From positions 1 through 64,000 of the forward strand of contig CAMYMG010000102.1 of assembly GCA_947259295.1 (NCBI GenBank): a stretch of DNA of 64,000 bases, given 5' to 3'. Source of the stretch: an uncultured Rhizobiaceae bacterium. GTDB taxonomy: Bacteria; Pseudomonadota; Alphaproteobacteria; Rhizobiales; Rhizobiaceae. The stretch's first letter is position 1. Every line of letters starts with the position of its first letter. The notes under the pieces are model-generated. The model was given only the letters and a program-made list of their open reading frames with translations, was not told where the DNA came from and searched no databases. Shown here piece by piece: positions 31,926 through 40,738 of this stretch. The translations under genes and the position numbers were made by a program.

Positions 31926-32435
31926 ATGCAAACCCTCGCACTTCGGATGGCCCGGTTGCTCGCGCGATCGACCGAGATCGCAGCGACGCTGATCCTTATC
32001 GTCGTCACGGTCCTGAACCTGACGCAGGTCGTCGGCCGCTACGGCTTCAGCATCGGCTTCAGCTGGACCGAGGAAGCCATGCGCTACCTCATGATCTGGC
32101 TGATGATGCTCGGCTCGGTTGCCTGCATCTTTCGCGCCGAACACATGGCGGTCCAGACCCTCGAGGACCGTGTCGCGGCCAGTCATCTGCGCTACCTCAG
32201 GTCGGCACTCTACTCCATTGCCGCGATCTTCTGCCTTTTCGTGCTCGTCTACGGATGGCCGCTCGCCATGCGCAATGCAGCCCAGGTAGCGCCGGCGTCA
32301 GGAATCCCGATGATCTACCCCTATCTCGCACTGCCTGTCGGTGCGTTTTTGATGCTCCTGCAGATCGCGCTCTCGTGGGTCTCGGGCTTCGAGCCGGAGA
32401 GCCGTGACGACGATGCCGGCGACGGTGCCGCATGA
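31926..32435 (+). CDS. TRAP transporter small membrane subunit (DctQ family)
   Basis: A 169-residue membrane protein with four hydrophobic helices. It includes IAATLILIVVTVLNLTQVVGRY and the DctQ hallmark GFSWTEEAMRYLMIWLMMLG with its conserved W-TEE sequence. It is the scaffold partner of the large DctM subunit. It starts at ATG 31926 and overlaps the next gene by 4 bp (ATGA at 32432-32435). Length is normal. On its own it has no transport activity. Confidence 0.9.
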   Translation: MQTLALRMARLLARSTEIAATLILIVVTVLNLTQVVGRYGFSIGFSWTEEAMRYLMIWLMMLGSVACIFRAEHMAVQTLEDRVAASHLRYLRSALYSIAAIFCLFVLVYGWPLAMRNAAQVAPASGIPMIYPYLALPVGAFLMLLQIALSWVSGFEPESRDDDAGDGAA

Positions 32436-33706
32436 TCTACGTTGCCATTGCAGGACTGTTGCTGCTCTTCATCGGCGTGCCCGTGGCATTCGCGCTGGGG
32501 CTCGCCGGCCTGTTCGGCGTCTGGCTGGCCGACATTCCCTTTGCCATCGTTGCGACGCGGCTCTTCACCGGGGTGGACAGTTTCGTCTTTCTCGCGGTGC
32601 CGTTCTACATCCTCGCCGCCGAGATCATGAATCACGGCGGCATCACAACCCGCCTCATCGCCATCGCGTCGCGCGCCACGGGCCGGCTGCGCGGCGGTAC
32701 CGCCTTCGCCAATGTCGGTGCTTCGGTCATGTTCGCCGGCATCTCGGGGTCGGCGGTAGCGGATGCCGCAGCGCTTGGCCGCGTGTTCATGGAGGAAATG
32801 CCGAAGGAGGGTTACACGCGTCCCTACGCGGCGGCCGTGACCGTGGCCTCCTCGATCATCGGTCCGATCATTCCGCCCTCGGGCCTTGCCATCCTGCTTG
32901 CTGCCGTCTCCGGGATCTCGGTTATCGATCTGTTCCTGGCGGGCGTTCTGCCGGGCCTGCTGCTTGGCGTTGCCTGCTGCGTCGTCATCGGTATCGGCGC
33001 CATCCGCGGCAGGCTGCCGAAGCCCTTGCCGCGACTGACCGACGAGTCGCCCTGGCGTGCCCTCGTCGAGGGCGTCGCGGTCGCCACCTTGCCGCTGATC
33101 ATCGTCGGCGGAATGGTGCTTGGCGCCTATACTGCGACCGAGGGCGGCGGCATCGCCGTGGCCTATGCGATCTTCCTGGCGGTGGTTGTCTTCCGCCAGC
33201 TCGACATGAAGGGTCTGTGGCGGGCTTTCATGAGTGCGGCGCGCATCTCCGCCACGATCTACCTGCTGGTCGCCGCGGCCACCATCCTGTCCTATGCGCT
33301 GAGCCTCCTCGGCATCGCCAACTGGGTGCGCGATGCCGCCGTGATCTTCGAGGGACAGCCGATCGCCTTTCTCTTCGCCATCATGGTGCTGATGCTGATC
33401 ATAGGCACGTTCCTCGACATCGGCGCCGCCATACTGATCTTCGTGCCGTTGATCCTGCCCGCAACATTGGCGCTTGGCATCGACCCACTCCAGATGAGCA
33501 TGGTCGTGATGCTGACGCTTGCCATCGGACTTGTGACGCCACCCGTCGGCGTCGTCCTTTTCGTCGTCATGCGGGTTGGCCAGATCGGCATGCTGCCGCT
33601 GCTCAAGGCGCTGGCGCCGTTCCTGATCGCAGAACTCGCCGCTGTCGCCCTGCTGTGCGTGGTCCCCGAGATCTCGACCTGGCTACCGCAACTCCTCAAC
33701 CCCTAG
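32432..33706 (+). CDS. TRAP transporter large permease subunit (DctM family)
   Basis: A 424-residue membrane protein with about 12 helices that forms the ion-coupled transport channel. Diagnostic segments are VPFYILAAEIMNHGGI, FAGISGSAVADAAALG (a conserved helical-hairpin region involved in sodium and substrate binding), SSIIGPIIPPSGLAILLAAVSG, and GLVTPPVGVVLFVVM near the C-terminus. It overlaps the DctQ gene by 4 bp and precedes the dehydratase-like gene by 16 bp, so the four genes form one operon. It imports the ligand of the DctP-type protein using a sodium gradient. Confidence 0.92.
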   Translation: MIYVAIAGLLLLFIGVPVAFALGLAGLFGVWLADIPFAIVATRLFTGVDSFVFLAVPFYILAAEIMNHGGITTRLIAIASRATGRLRGGTAFANVGASVMFAGISGSAVADAAALGRVFMEEMPKEGYTRPYAAAVTVASSIIGPIIPPSGLAILLAAVSGISVIDLFLAGVLPGLLLGVACCVVIGIGAIRGRLPKPLPRLTDESPWRALVEGVAVATLPLIIVGGMVLGAYTATEGGGIAVAYAIFLAVVVFRQLDMKGLWRAFMSAARISATIYLLVAAATILSYALSLLGIANWVRDAAVIFEGQPIAFLFAIMVLMLIIGTFLDIGAAILIFVPLILPATLALGIDPLQMSMVVMLTLAIGLVTPPVGVVLFVVMRVGQIGMLPLLKALAPFLIAELAAVALLCVVPEISTWLPQLLNP

Positions 33707-33722
33707 ATCGCCGAGTTCGCCC

Positions 33723-34898
33723 GTGAAAGTCACCGCAATCGAGACTGTCGTCGTCAACGCGACCCATCGCAACTGGATCTTCGTCAAGGTCCTCACCGAC
33801 CAGCCCGGCCTGCATGGTTGGGGCGAGGCAACGCTCGAATGGAAGACACGGGGAGTGGTGGCGACGATCGAGGATCTCGCACCTTTCGTCATCGGAGAAG
33901 ACCCCCAGCGCATCGAGCACATCGTACGCCGGATGACGCATTTCAGCTTCTGGCCGCTCGGGGTCATCGGCCTGTCCGCCGTGTCGGGCATCGAACAGGC
34001 GCTCTGGGACATCAAGGGCAAGTCGCTGGGTGTTCCGGTCTGGCAATTGCTCGGCGGTCGGGTGCGCGACAGGGTTCGCGTCTATACGCATATCCTACGC
34101 GGCGCCGGCGGCCCTCCCCCAGGCAACGCCGACATCAGCGCCTTCTGCGACGCCGTGCAGGAAACGGTCGAGATGGGATACAACGCCATCAAGCTCGGTT
34201 TCGTGCCCTACACGGGATATGACGCCCCCCTGCCGGCCGTCCGGCATGTCGAGAAGCTGGCGGCTGCGGTGCGGGAACGGGTCGGCGACGGCGTCGACAT
34301 CATGACCGACTTCCACGGACGGCCTGATTCGATCGACGCGGCCAAGGCCTATATCGACGTCATCGCGCCGATCGCGCCGCTCTTTGTCGAAGAGCCCATC
34401 CAGCCGGGCGACGCGCGCGCCATGGCGGACCTCGCAAGACGGGTCGATTGTCCGCTGGCGACCGGCGAGCGGCTGTTCACCCCACGCGAATTCGCCGACA
34501 TCGCCGAGAACCGGGCGGTCGCTTTCATCCAGCCCGACCTCGCACATTGTGGTGGCTTTTCCGGTGGCCGCAGGATCGCCGCCATCGCCGAGGCAGCCAA
34601 TATGGGAGTGGCGCCACACAATCCGATGGGACCCGTGGCAGGCGCGGTCGCCCTGCAATTCGACATAGCAACGCCGAGCTTCGTCATTCAGGAGGAGGCT
34701 TCGGGTCTCGCCCCGTGGTTCGAGGAGGTCTGCTCGGCATTTCCCCTGACCATGACCGACGGTTCCTGGAGCATCCCGATAGCGCCAGGCCTGGGAATCG
34801 AGATCGACGAGAAAGCCGCCGCTCGCCACCCCTTCCAGCAGGAAGTGATCATGTCGCTCGACTCGATTCTTCCGGATGGCACCATCGCTAACTGGTGA
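33723..34898 (+). CDS. Mandelate racemase/enolase-family dehydratase, galactonate dehydratase-like
   Basis: A 391-residue member of the enolase superfamily. The N-terminal capping domain (1-120) includes GWGEATLEWKTRGVV and SGIEQALWDIKGKSLGVP. The barrel has metal ligands in DIMTDFHGR (with D and H typical of DgoD-type enzymes), VEEPI and TGERL, and the catalytic histidine in VAPHNPMGP. These match D-galactonate dehydratase and close relatives, which convert a sugar acid to its 2-keto-3-deoxy form. The start is GTG 33723 with little ribosome-site support, 16 bp after the TRAP permease stop, so translation may be coupled. Substrate is inferred from family and from the TRAP/FadR context. Confidence 0.82.
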   Translation: MKVTAIETVVVNATHRNWIFVKVLTDQPGLHGWGEATLEWKTRGVVATIEDLAPFVIGEDPQRIEHIVRRMTHFSFWPLGVIGLSAVSGIEQALWDIKGKSLGVPVWQLLGGRVRDRVRVYTHILRGAGGPPPGNADISAFCDAVQETVEMGYNAIKLGFVPYTGYDAPLPAVRHVEKLAAAVRERVGDGVDIMTDFHGRPDSIDAAKAYIDVIAPIAPLFVEEPIQPGDARAMADLARRVDCPLATGERLFTPREFADIAENRAVAFIQPDLAHCGGFSGGRRIAAIAEAANMGVAPHNPMGPVAGAVALQFDIATPSFVIQEEASGLAPWFEEVCSAFPLTMTDGSWSIPIAPGLGIEIDEKAAARHPFQQEVIMSLDSILPDGTIANW

Positions 34899-34946
34899 GT
34901 TGGCTCACCGTAGACCCCACGCTCTTGCCAGCTGGCGTGCTTTATT

Positions 34947-34967
34947 TGTATCGGATCGGCTGATACA
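34947..34967. promoter_or_regulatory. TGTATC/GATACA palindrome upstream of the ArsR-like gene
   Basis: TGTATC-N9-GATACA lies 30 bp upstream of the regulator start and contains TCGGAT in its spacer, followed by ACATAT. Related TCGGATA-containing inverted repeats precede three other genes of the arabinofuranosidase/ABC region, so it is a candidate autoregulatory operator. Confidence 0.5.
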
Positions 34968-34996
34968 TATGGCGCTTTAGAATATGGCGGGGGCAA

Positions 34997-35953
34997 ATGT
35001 CGGACCAGATTGTCGTTGTCGACCCGCGTGATCGGCTGGACCTGCTCAAGAGTCTCGCCAGCGAGGTCCGTATCCGGATTCTCGATCTCCTCAACCGTGA
35101 GGGCCCGAAAAACGTGAACCAGGTCGCTGAAGAGCTCGACCTCCCGCAATCCACGATCTCGGCGAACATCCAGGTCCTGGTCGATGTCGGTCTGATCGAA
35201 ACCAAATCGCGGAAGGCGCGCAAGGGCAGCCAGAAGGTCTGCTACTCGACATTCACCGAGCTTGTGATCGCCTTCAAGGACCGTGAGCCCCAGAAGCATC
35301 GCGACGTGATTGAAGTCGCGATGCCTCTCGGTCTCTACACCAGATGCGAGGTAACCGCTCCCTGCGGCCTGTGTTCGAGGGAAGGCGTCATCGGCCTGCT
35401 CGACGTCCCCGACACATTCCTCGATCCGGACCGGATGCGGGCCGGGCTCCTCTGGTTCACACGCGGATTCATTGAATACCAGTTTCCCAACAACGCGACG
35501 CTCGCCAACGTGAATGTGGCGGCTGTCGAACTCGCGCTCGAGCTTTCATCGGAAGTTCCAGGCACTGCGAAGGACTGGCCGTCCGACATCACAATTGCCA
35601 TCAACGGCCACGAGATAGACACCTGGACGGCTCCTGCCGACTACGGCGACAAGCGCGGCAAGCATACGCCTGACTGGTGGAAACTCGCCGGCTCGCAATA
35701 TGGCGATCTCAAGATCTGGCGCGTGACCAACAAAGGCACCTTTCGCGATGGCGTCAAGGTTTCCAACTGCTCGCTGGGTGACCTGGAACTGGCACGCCAT
35801 CGATCGATCCGGGTCCGGGTCGGCGTCAAGGACGACGCGCGCCACCCCGGGGGGATCAACATCTTCGGCAACGGCTTCGGAAACCACAGTACTGACATCG
35901 TTCTGCGCCTGTTGAACTCGGAGTCGGCGGCAAGGCCCTTGACGAAGGCATGA
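34997..35953 (+). CDS. ArsR-type winged-helix regulator with large C-terminal domain
   Basis: A 318-residue protein. Residues 10-90 form an ArsR-like winged helix (LKSLASEVRIRILDLLNREG, VAEELDLPQSTISANIQVLV). The remaining about 220 residues form a domain I do not recognise by name, with a short cysteine-bearing stretch RCEVTAPCGLCSREG near residue 115, then beta-rich sequence with ITIAINGHEIDTWTAP and GINIFGNGFGNHSTDIVL. The latter resembles a carbohydrate-binding jelly-roll, so it may sense a sugar (inference). ArsR proteins are usually about 100 residues, so this is unusually long. It precedes the arabinofuranosidase gene by 75 bp and probably controls that region. Confidence 0.78.
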   Translation: MSDQIVVVDPRDRLDLLKSLASEVRIRILDLLNREGPKNVNQVAEELDLPQSTISANIQVLVDVGLIETKSRKARKGSQKVCYSTFTELVIAFKDREPQKHRDVIEVAMPLGLYTRCEVTAPCGLCSREGVIGLLDVPDTFLDPDRMRAGLLWFTRGFIEYQFPNNATLANVNVAAVELALELSSEVPGTAKDWPSDITIAINGHEIDTWTAPADYGDKRGKHTPDWWKLAGSQYGDLKIWRVTNKGTFRDGVKVSNCSLGDLELARHRSIRVRVGVKDDARHPGGINIFGNGFGNHSTDIVLRLLNSESAARPLTKA

Positions 35954-35977
35954 ACTTGGCCATTAACTGACCCACGA

Positions 35978-36011
35978 AACGGATATGAACCGGAAATTCG
36001 GATTCATTGAA
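35978..36011. promoter_or_regulatory. Imperfect palindrome with TTCGGAT before the arabinofuranosidase gene
   Basis: ACGGATATGAACC (35978-35990) and TTCGGATTCATTGAA (35997-36011) carry two CGGAT cores and an ATGAA...TTCAT inverted repeat in the 75-bp gap before the GH51 gene. It resembles the TCGGATA elements at 37535-37553 and 41839-41854. Confidence 0.4.
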
Positions 36012-36028
36012 CCGTTGTGGGAGGATCA

Positions 36029-37534
36029 ATGAAGGCCAGGGTCACGGCGAACGCCGCCTATAGTATCGCGGACATCGACAAGCGTCTCTACGGGTCGTTT
36101 CTCGAACATCTCGGCCGCGCCGTATACACGGGCATCTACGAGCCCGGTCATCCGCAAGCCGATGCGCAAGGCATGCGCGGCGATGTCCTTGAACTGGTGC
36201 GCGCGCTGGATACGCCGATCTGCCGCTATCCGGGGGGCAATTTTGTCTCCGCCTACAACTGGGAAGACGGCATCGGGCCCAAGGAGGACCGGCCGAGGCG
36301 GCTCGACCTCGCCTGGCGCACCACCGAGCCCAACCAGGTCGGCATCCACGAATTCGCAGACTGGGCCGAAAAGGCCGGCACCGAGATGATGCTTGCCGTC
36401 AATCTCGGCTCCCGGGGCCTGGACGAGGCGCGCGCCTTTGTCGAATATGTCAACCACGCGGGCGGCAGCTACTGGTCCGACCTGCGCGCCAAGAACGGCC
36501 GCAAGGACCCGTGGAACTGCCGGCTCTGGTGTCTCGGCAACGAGATGGACGGACCCTGGCAGGTTGGCCACAAGTCGGCCGCCGAATACGGCCATCTCGC
36601 CAGTGAAACGGCCAAGGCGCTCCGCGGGCTGGATCCAACGCTGGAACTGGTCGTCTGCGGTTCGTCGCACTCCAACATGCCGTCCTATCCGCAGTGGGAG
36701 GCGACTGTTCTCGAAGCCACCTACGATCAGGTCGATTACATCTCGCTGCACATGTATTTCGAGAACTACGAGAAGAACACGCGAGAGTACCTCGCCCTCC
36801 CCATGAAGCTCGACCGCTATATCGGCACGGTCTCCGGGGTCATCGACTATGTGAAGGCCAAGAGCCGATCGAAGCGCGACGTCAAGATCTCCTTCGACGA
36901 ATGGAATGTCTGGTACCACGAGCGAAAGAACGACGCCGAGCGCATGAAGTCGTGGGACTGGCCCGAGGCACCGCGGCTTCTCGAGGACGTCTACAATTTC
37001 GAGGACGTGCTTCAGGTTGGATGCATCCTCAACACATTCATTCGCCGGTCCGACGTGGTCCAGATCGCCTGCATTGCGCAACTCGTAAACGTCATTGCCC
37101 CGATCATGACCGAGCCCGGCGGCGCAGCCTGGCGGCAGACGATCTACTGGCCCCTCATGCTGGCGTCACGGCACGGGCGGGGCACCGCGCTGCAACTCGC
37201 GGTGGACGTTGCCACCTACGACGCCGACGTGGCCGATCGCGTGCCCTGGCTCGATATCGCCGGTGTGCTCGACGCCGATGCCGGCACGCTCACCTTCTTC
37301 GCCATCAACCGGCATGGCGACGAGACGATGGAGGCCGAAGTCGCACTTGAGGGTTTCACTGCCAGGGGCGTCGAGCATACGCTGATCCATCATGACGATC
37401 TGGAGGCTTGCAACACGATGGACGCGCCCGACAAGGTCGCGCCCGTAAAGGGTGCGGGCGCCGCGCTCGGCGGCAGAGGGCTGAGCCTGACCTTGCCGCC
37501 GCATTCCTATTCCATGATACGGGTATCGCTTTAA
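36029..37534 (+). CDS. Alpha-L-arabinofuranosidase, glycoside hydrolase family 51
   Basis: A 501-residue family 51 enzyme that releases terminal arabinofuranose from arabinan or arabinoxylan oligosaccharides. It has DIDKRLYGSFLEHLGRAVY at the N-terminus, PICRYPGGNFVSAYNWEDG, the acid/base glutamate in WCLGNEMDGPWQ and the nucleophile glutamate in ISFDEWNVWY. A C-terminal beta domain ends LPPHSYSMIRVSL. There is no signal peptide, so it acts in the cytoplasm on imported oligosaccharides, consistent with the ABC importer encoded directly downstream. ATG 36029 follows GGGAGGATCA; the frame opens four codons earlier. The TCGGAT element upstream suggests control by the adjacent ArsR-like regulator. 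Confidence 0.92.
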   Translation: MKARVTANAAYSIADIDKRLYGSFLEHLGRAVYTGIYEPGHPQADAQGMRGDVLELVRALDTPICRYPGGNFVSAYNWEDGIGPKEDRPRRLDLAWRTTEPNQVGIHEFADWAEKAGTEMMLAVNLGSRGLDEARAFVEYVNHAGGSYWSDLRAKNGRKDPWNCRLWCLGNEMDGPWQVGHKSAAEYGHLASETAKALRGLDPTLELVVCGSSHSNMPSYPQWEATVLEATYDQVDYISLHMYFENYEKNTREYLALPMKLDRYIGTVSGVIDYVKAKSRSKRDVKISFDEWNVWYHERKNDAERMKSWDWPEAPRLLEDVYNFEDVLQVGCILNTFIRRSDVVQIACIAQLVNVIAPIMTEPGGAAWRQTIYWPLMLASRHGRGTALQLAVDVATYDADVADRVPWLDIAGVLDADAGTLTFFAINRHGDETMEAEVALEGFTARGVEHTLIHHDDLEACNTMDAPDKVAPVKGAGAALGGRGLSLTLPPHSYSMIRVSL

Positions 37535-37553
37535 GTATCCATAGTTCGGATAC
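37535..37553. promoter_or_regulatory. GTATCC-N7-GGATAC palindrome upstream of the sugar ABC operon
   Basis: A perfect 6-bp inverted repeat with TTCGGATACATA on its right side lies directly after the GH51 stop and 88 bp before the binding-protein start. The TCGGATA core is shared with elements before the ArsR-like gene, the GH51 gene and the separate ATPase gene. Confidence 0.55.
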
Positions 37554-37640
37554 ATACCGTAAATTCCGTTGAATGGATCGAGGTTTTGTGTAGCATGGAT
37601 GTATAGGCGGGTAGCCCCGTTCTACTTGGGAGGAATGACG

Positions 37641-38915
37641 ATGAATGTTCGCATGATGATGGCGGCCGCAGTGGTCGCGACAGGTAGCCTGGGCAGTACG
37701 CTTGCCCATGCCGAAGAAACCGTCCTGTGGTGGGACTTTCTAGCCGGCGGCGACGGCGTTCGCATGAAGCAGATGATCAGCGACTTCAACGCCGCTCATG
37801 CCGGCGAGATCAAGATCGATGCCACGACGCTGGAATGGGGGGTACCCTTCTATGCCAAGGTTCAAACCTCGGCCGCGGTCGGCGAGGCGCCCGACGTGAT
37901 GACGTACCATGCCAGCCGCATACCGCTCGGGGTCAGCCAGGACATCCTCCAGGCCATCACCCCCGAAGACATGTCCAAGATGGGCCTGTCGACGTCGGAC
38001 TTCGCTCCGGCGACCATGGATGCGGTGACTGTGGACGGCAAACAATACGCCGTGCCGCTCGATACCCATCCGATTGTCCTTTACTACAACCGGGACCTGC
38101 TGAAGAAGGCGGGCGTGCTTGGCGACGATGGCCGCCCAATGGGCATGGGCAGCAAGGAGGAATTCACCGCCACGCTGCAGAAGCTCAAGGACGCCGGCGT
38201 CCAGTTCCCGCTTGGCAGCGTCACGGGGGACGGCAACTTCATGTTCCGCACCATCTATTCGCTGATGTGCCAGCAGGGCGGCGAACTGATGACCGGCGAC
38301 GAGTTCCTGACCGGCGACAATGGCGACAAGCTGAAGAACGCGCTCGACGTGTTGCAGGGCTGGACCAAGGCCGGATTGCAGTCGACCTACTCCGACTACC
38401 CGGCGACCGTTGCCCTGTTCACCTCGGGCAATGCCGCCATGATGATAAACGGCGTGTGGGAAGTGCCCACGATGACGGACCTTGCCAAGGACGGAAAGCT
38501 GTTCGACTGGGGTGCGGTTGAGATCCCGGTGATCTTCGACAAGCCGTGCACCTATGCCGACAGCCATTCTTTTGCCATCCCCAAGAACAAGGGCAAGGAA
38601 ACGAGCCCCGAGAAACATGCAGCAGTGCTGGAAGTCATTTCCTGGATGGACAAGAACTCGCTGTTCTGGGCCACGGCCGGGCATATTCCCGCCTACAAGC
38701 CCGTCACCGAGTCGCAGGAGTACAAGGCGATGGAGCCCAACGCGACCTACTCGCCGCTGACGGATAACATGATCTTCGATCCCAAGTCGGAGCAGGCCGG
38801 CATTGCCGGTCCCATCTTCGGCGTGATGTCGACCTATTTCGTGCCGACCCTCAACGGCGAGATGGATCCCGGTGAAGCCGTGGAATCGATCAAGGAAGAG
38901 CTGAACAACATGTAA
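37641..38915 (+). CDS. Extracellular solute-binding protein of the arabinoside ABC importer (family 1)
   Basis: A 424-residue family 1 binding protein. The signal peptide spans residues 1-24 (MNVRMMMAAAVVATGSLGST then LAHA-EET). The mature start VLWWDFLAGGDGVRM is followed by TYHASRIPLG, YAVPLDTHPIVLYYNRDLLKKAG and the late FAIPKNKGK. It would bind an oligosaccharide, possibly arabinose-containing because the GH51 gene lies just upstream. GGGAGGA at 37628-37634 abuts ATG 37635, so ATG 37641 with a 6-nt gap is preferred. It is the first gene of the operon with two permeases, and the ATPase is encoded separately on the opposite strand. Confidence 0.88.
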   Translation: MNVRMMMAAAVVATGSLGSTLAHAEETVLWWDFLAGGDGVRMKQMISDFNAAHAGEIKIDATTLEWGVPFYAKVQTSAAVGEAPDVMTYHASRIPLGVSQDILQAITPEDMSKMGLSTSDFAPATMDAVTVDGKQYAVPLDTHPIVLYYNRDLLKKAGVLGDDGRPMGMGSKEEFTATLQKLKDAGVQFPLGSVTGDGNFMFRTIYSLMCQQGGELMTGDEFLTGDNGDKLKNALDVLQGWTKAGLQSTYSDYPATVALFTSGNAAMMINGVWEVPTMTDLAKDGKLFDWGAVEIPVIFDKPCTYADSHSFAIPKNKGKETSPEKHAAVLEVISWMDKNSLFWATAGHIPAYKPVTESQEYKAMEPNATYSPLTDNMIFDPKSEQAGIAGPIFGVMSTYFVPTLNGEMDPGEAVESIKEELNNM

Positions 38916-38924
38916 CCCTGCTAT

Positions 38925-38950
38925 CCGGGACCGCTCGACGGCGGTCCCGG
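38925..38950 (+). other. Strong stem-loop between binding-protein and permease genes
   Basis: CCGGGACCGC / GCGGTCCCGG is a perfect 10-bp stem with a 6-nt loop, starting 9 bp after the binding-protein stop. There is no T-run, so it is probably a 3' stabiliser or partial terminator that sets the binding-protein to permease ratio. Confidence 0.6.
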
Positions 38951-38969
38951 TACAATCCTGGACAGGGAC

Positions 38970-39854
38970 ATGCTGCGTAATTCCCGCACGGAAATTCTGG
39001 TCGCGCTGGTTCTGATCGCCCCCTTCCTGGCGATCTACCTTCTGGTGTTCGTCTATCCGACGGCACAGATGTTCCGCATCTCCTTCACCGATGCGCCGCT
39101 GATCGGCGAGGGCAAGTGGGTCGGCGTTGCCAACTACCTGAGACTCCTCAAGGACCCGATGTTCCGCCGCGCGGCGTGGAACACCGGCTACTTCGTGCTG
39201 ATGACGGTCGTCCCCGGCACGATCATTGCCATGCTTATCGCGCTTGGCGTTTCGCGCCTGAAAGGGCGCTTCCAGTCGGCGGTGCTCGCCCTGTTCTTCC
39301 TGCCATACATCCTGCCTGTGTCGGTGGTCTATCTGATCTGGGACTGGACGCTGAATTTCCAGTTCGGCGTGGCGATGCATGTTCTCGACTTGCTGGGCGT
39401 GGCGCGCGTGCCCGTGTTCAAGTCGCGCGAATGGTTCCTTCCCACGGTCGCCCTGGTAACCATCTGGTGGACCGCCGGATTCTCGATCCTGTTGTTCCTG
39501 GCGGGTCTGCGGGCAATACCGGCCGAGATTTACGAGGCCGCTTCGCTCGACAATGCGACGCGGTGGACGACCTTCCGTCGCATAACCTGGCCGCTGCTGT
39601 GGCCAATCACCTCGCTGGTGGTGACGATCCAGCTCATTCTCCAGCTCAAGATCTTCGACCAGGTCTACCTCTTCTCGGTAGGCGGGCGGCCAAACGAGAA
39701 CATGGTCTTCGTCTACTATATTTTCCATCGCGCTTTCGAGCAGAACCAGGGCGGCCGCGCCGCGGCGGTTGCCGTCACCCTGTTCGTACTGGTGGTCGTC
39801 GTCTCGGTGCTGCAGTTCCAGTTGCTGAGGCTCACGGAAAGGCGGCCCCGGTGA
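38970..39854 (+). CDS. Sugar ABC transporter permease, MalF type
   Basis: A 294-residue permease with six membrane helices, the periplasmic-side segment WVGVANYLRLLKDPMFRRAA typical of sugar permeases, and the ATPase-contacting EAA loop PAEIYEAASLDNATRWTTF. It ends ...LRLTERRPR. Its stop overlaps the GTG start of the second permease by 4 bp (GTGA at 39851-39854). It would pass arabinose-containing oligosaccharides or similar sugars, judged from the GH51 neighbour. Confidence 0.9.
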   Translation: MLRNSRTEILVALVLIAPFLAIYLLVFVYPTAQMFRISFTDAPLIGEGKWVGVANYLRLLKDPMFRRAAWNTGYFVLMTVVPGTIIAMLIALGVSRLKGRFQSAVLALFFLPYILPVSVVYLIWDWTLNFQFGVAMHVLDLLGVARVPVFKSREWFLPTVALVTIWWTAGFSILLFLAGLRAIPAEIYEAASLDNATRWTTFRRITWPLLWPITSLVVTIQLILQLKIFDQVYLFSVGGRPNENMVFVYYIFHRAFEQNQGGRAAAVAVTLFVLVVVVSVLQFQLLRLTERRPR

Positions 39855-40693
39855 CAGTCCTGACCGCAAGAAACTGGAATTTCTGGGGTGGGATCATCAC
39901 GGCCCTGACGGTGGCCGCAGCCGTCCTGTGGGCGTTCCCGCTCTACTGGGGCGTCATTTCATCGCTGAAGCCGGACGACGAGGTCGTTCGCCCCTATATC
40001 GAACTGTGGCCCGAGACGCCGACGCTGGAAAACTATATCCACGCGCTCACCACGACGCAGATCGGCGCATGGTACGTCAACTCGGTGGTTGTCGCCGTCG
40101 GGGTAACGATCATCACCGTGTTCAGCTCGATGCTGTGCGGCTACGCGATCTCGCAGCTGCGTTTCCCCGGAAGGCTCGGCCTGTGGTGGCTGATCCTGGC
40201 CTCCTTCATGGTTCCGACCTCGGCGCTGATCATCAACCACTTCGTGCTGGTGGCCAATCTCGGCCTCCTCAACACCTGGGCCGGCATCATGCTGCCGCAA
40301 CTGATCCACCCGGTCATCATCATCGTCTACAAGCAGTTCTTCGACCAGGTGCCGCGCGACTTCCGCGAGGCCGCGGTAATGGACAACGCGTCGGAGTTCG
40401 GCGTCCTGTTCAAGATCTACATGCCGATGAACTGGGGGGTGACGACTGCCTTGTCGATCGTCTGCTTCATTTGGACCTGGAACGCCTTCCTGTGGCCTTT
40501 CCTCTCGGTGACCCGCACCGAGATGATGACGATCACGGTCGGCATCACGCAGGTCAACGATGCGTTCGGCGTCTACTATGCGCGCGAACTCTCCGCGGCG
40601 GTGCTCGCCGGCCTGCCGGTGGCGCTGGCATACCTGATCTTCCAGCGCCGCGTCACCGAGGCGATAACCCTGTCGGCCGGCATCAAGGGCTGA
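39851..40693 (+). CDS. Sugar ABC transporter permease, MalG type
   Basis: A 280-residue permease with six helices. It shows FPLYWGVISSLKPDDEV near the N-terminus (the conserved W..I.S.K motif), FREAAVMDNASEFGVLFKIY as the EAA loop, and the C-terminal LSAGIKG typical of MalG-type proteins. The annotated frame extends far upstream, but GTG 39851 overlaps the previous stop (GTGA), which is the natural coupled start. It is the last gene of this operon. The needed ATPase is probably the convergent MalK-type protein encoded 45 bp away on the opposite strand. Confidence 0.9.
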   Translation: MTVLTARNWNFWGGIITALTVAAAVLWAFPLYWGVISSLKPDDEVVRPYIELWPETPTLENYIHALTTTQIGAWYVNSVVVAVGVTIITVFSSMLCGYAISQLRFPGRLGLWWLILASFMVPTSALIINHFVLVANLGLLNTWAGIMLPQLIHPVIIIVYKQFFDQVPRDFREAAVMDNASEFGVLFKIYMPMNWGVTTALSIVCFIWTWNAFLWPFLSVTRTEMMTITVGITQVNDAFGVYYARELSAAVLAGLPVALAYLIFQRRVTEAITLSAGIKG

Positions 40694-40738
40694 GCCTTTT
40701 CGGTCCGGCCAAGGTCTGCCGGCGATTCCCGGCCGGCT

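Noticed and set aside
37740-39869. A 709-codon open frame on the minus strand opposite the binding-protein and permease genes
   Set aside because: It is antisense to two well-supported genes, has low-complexity Arg/Gly/His composition and no family resemblance. It is a high-GC shadow frame.
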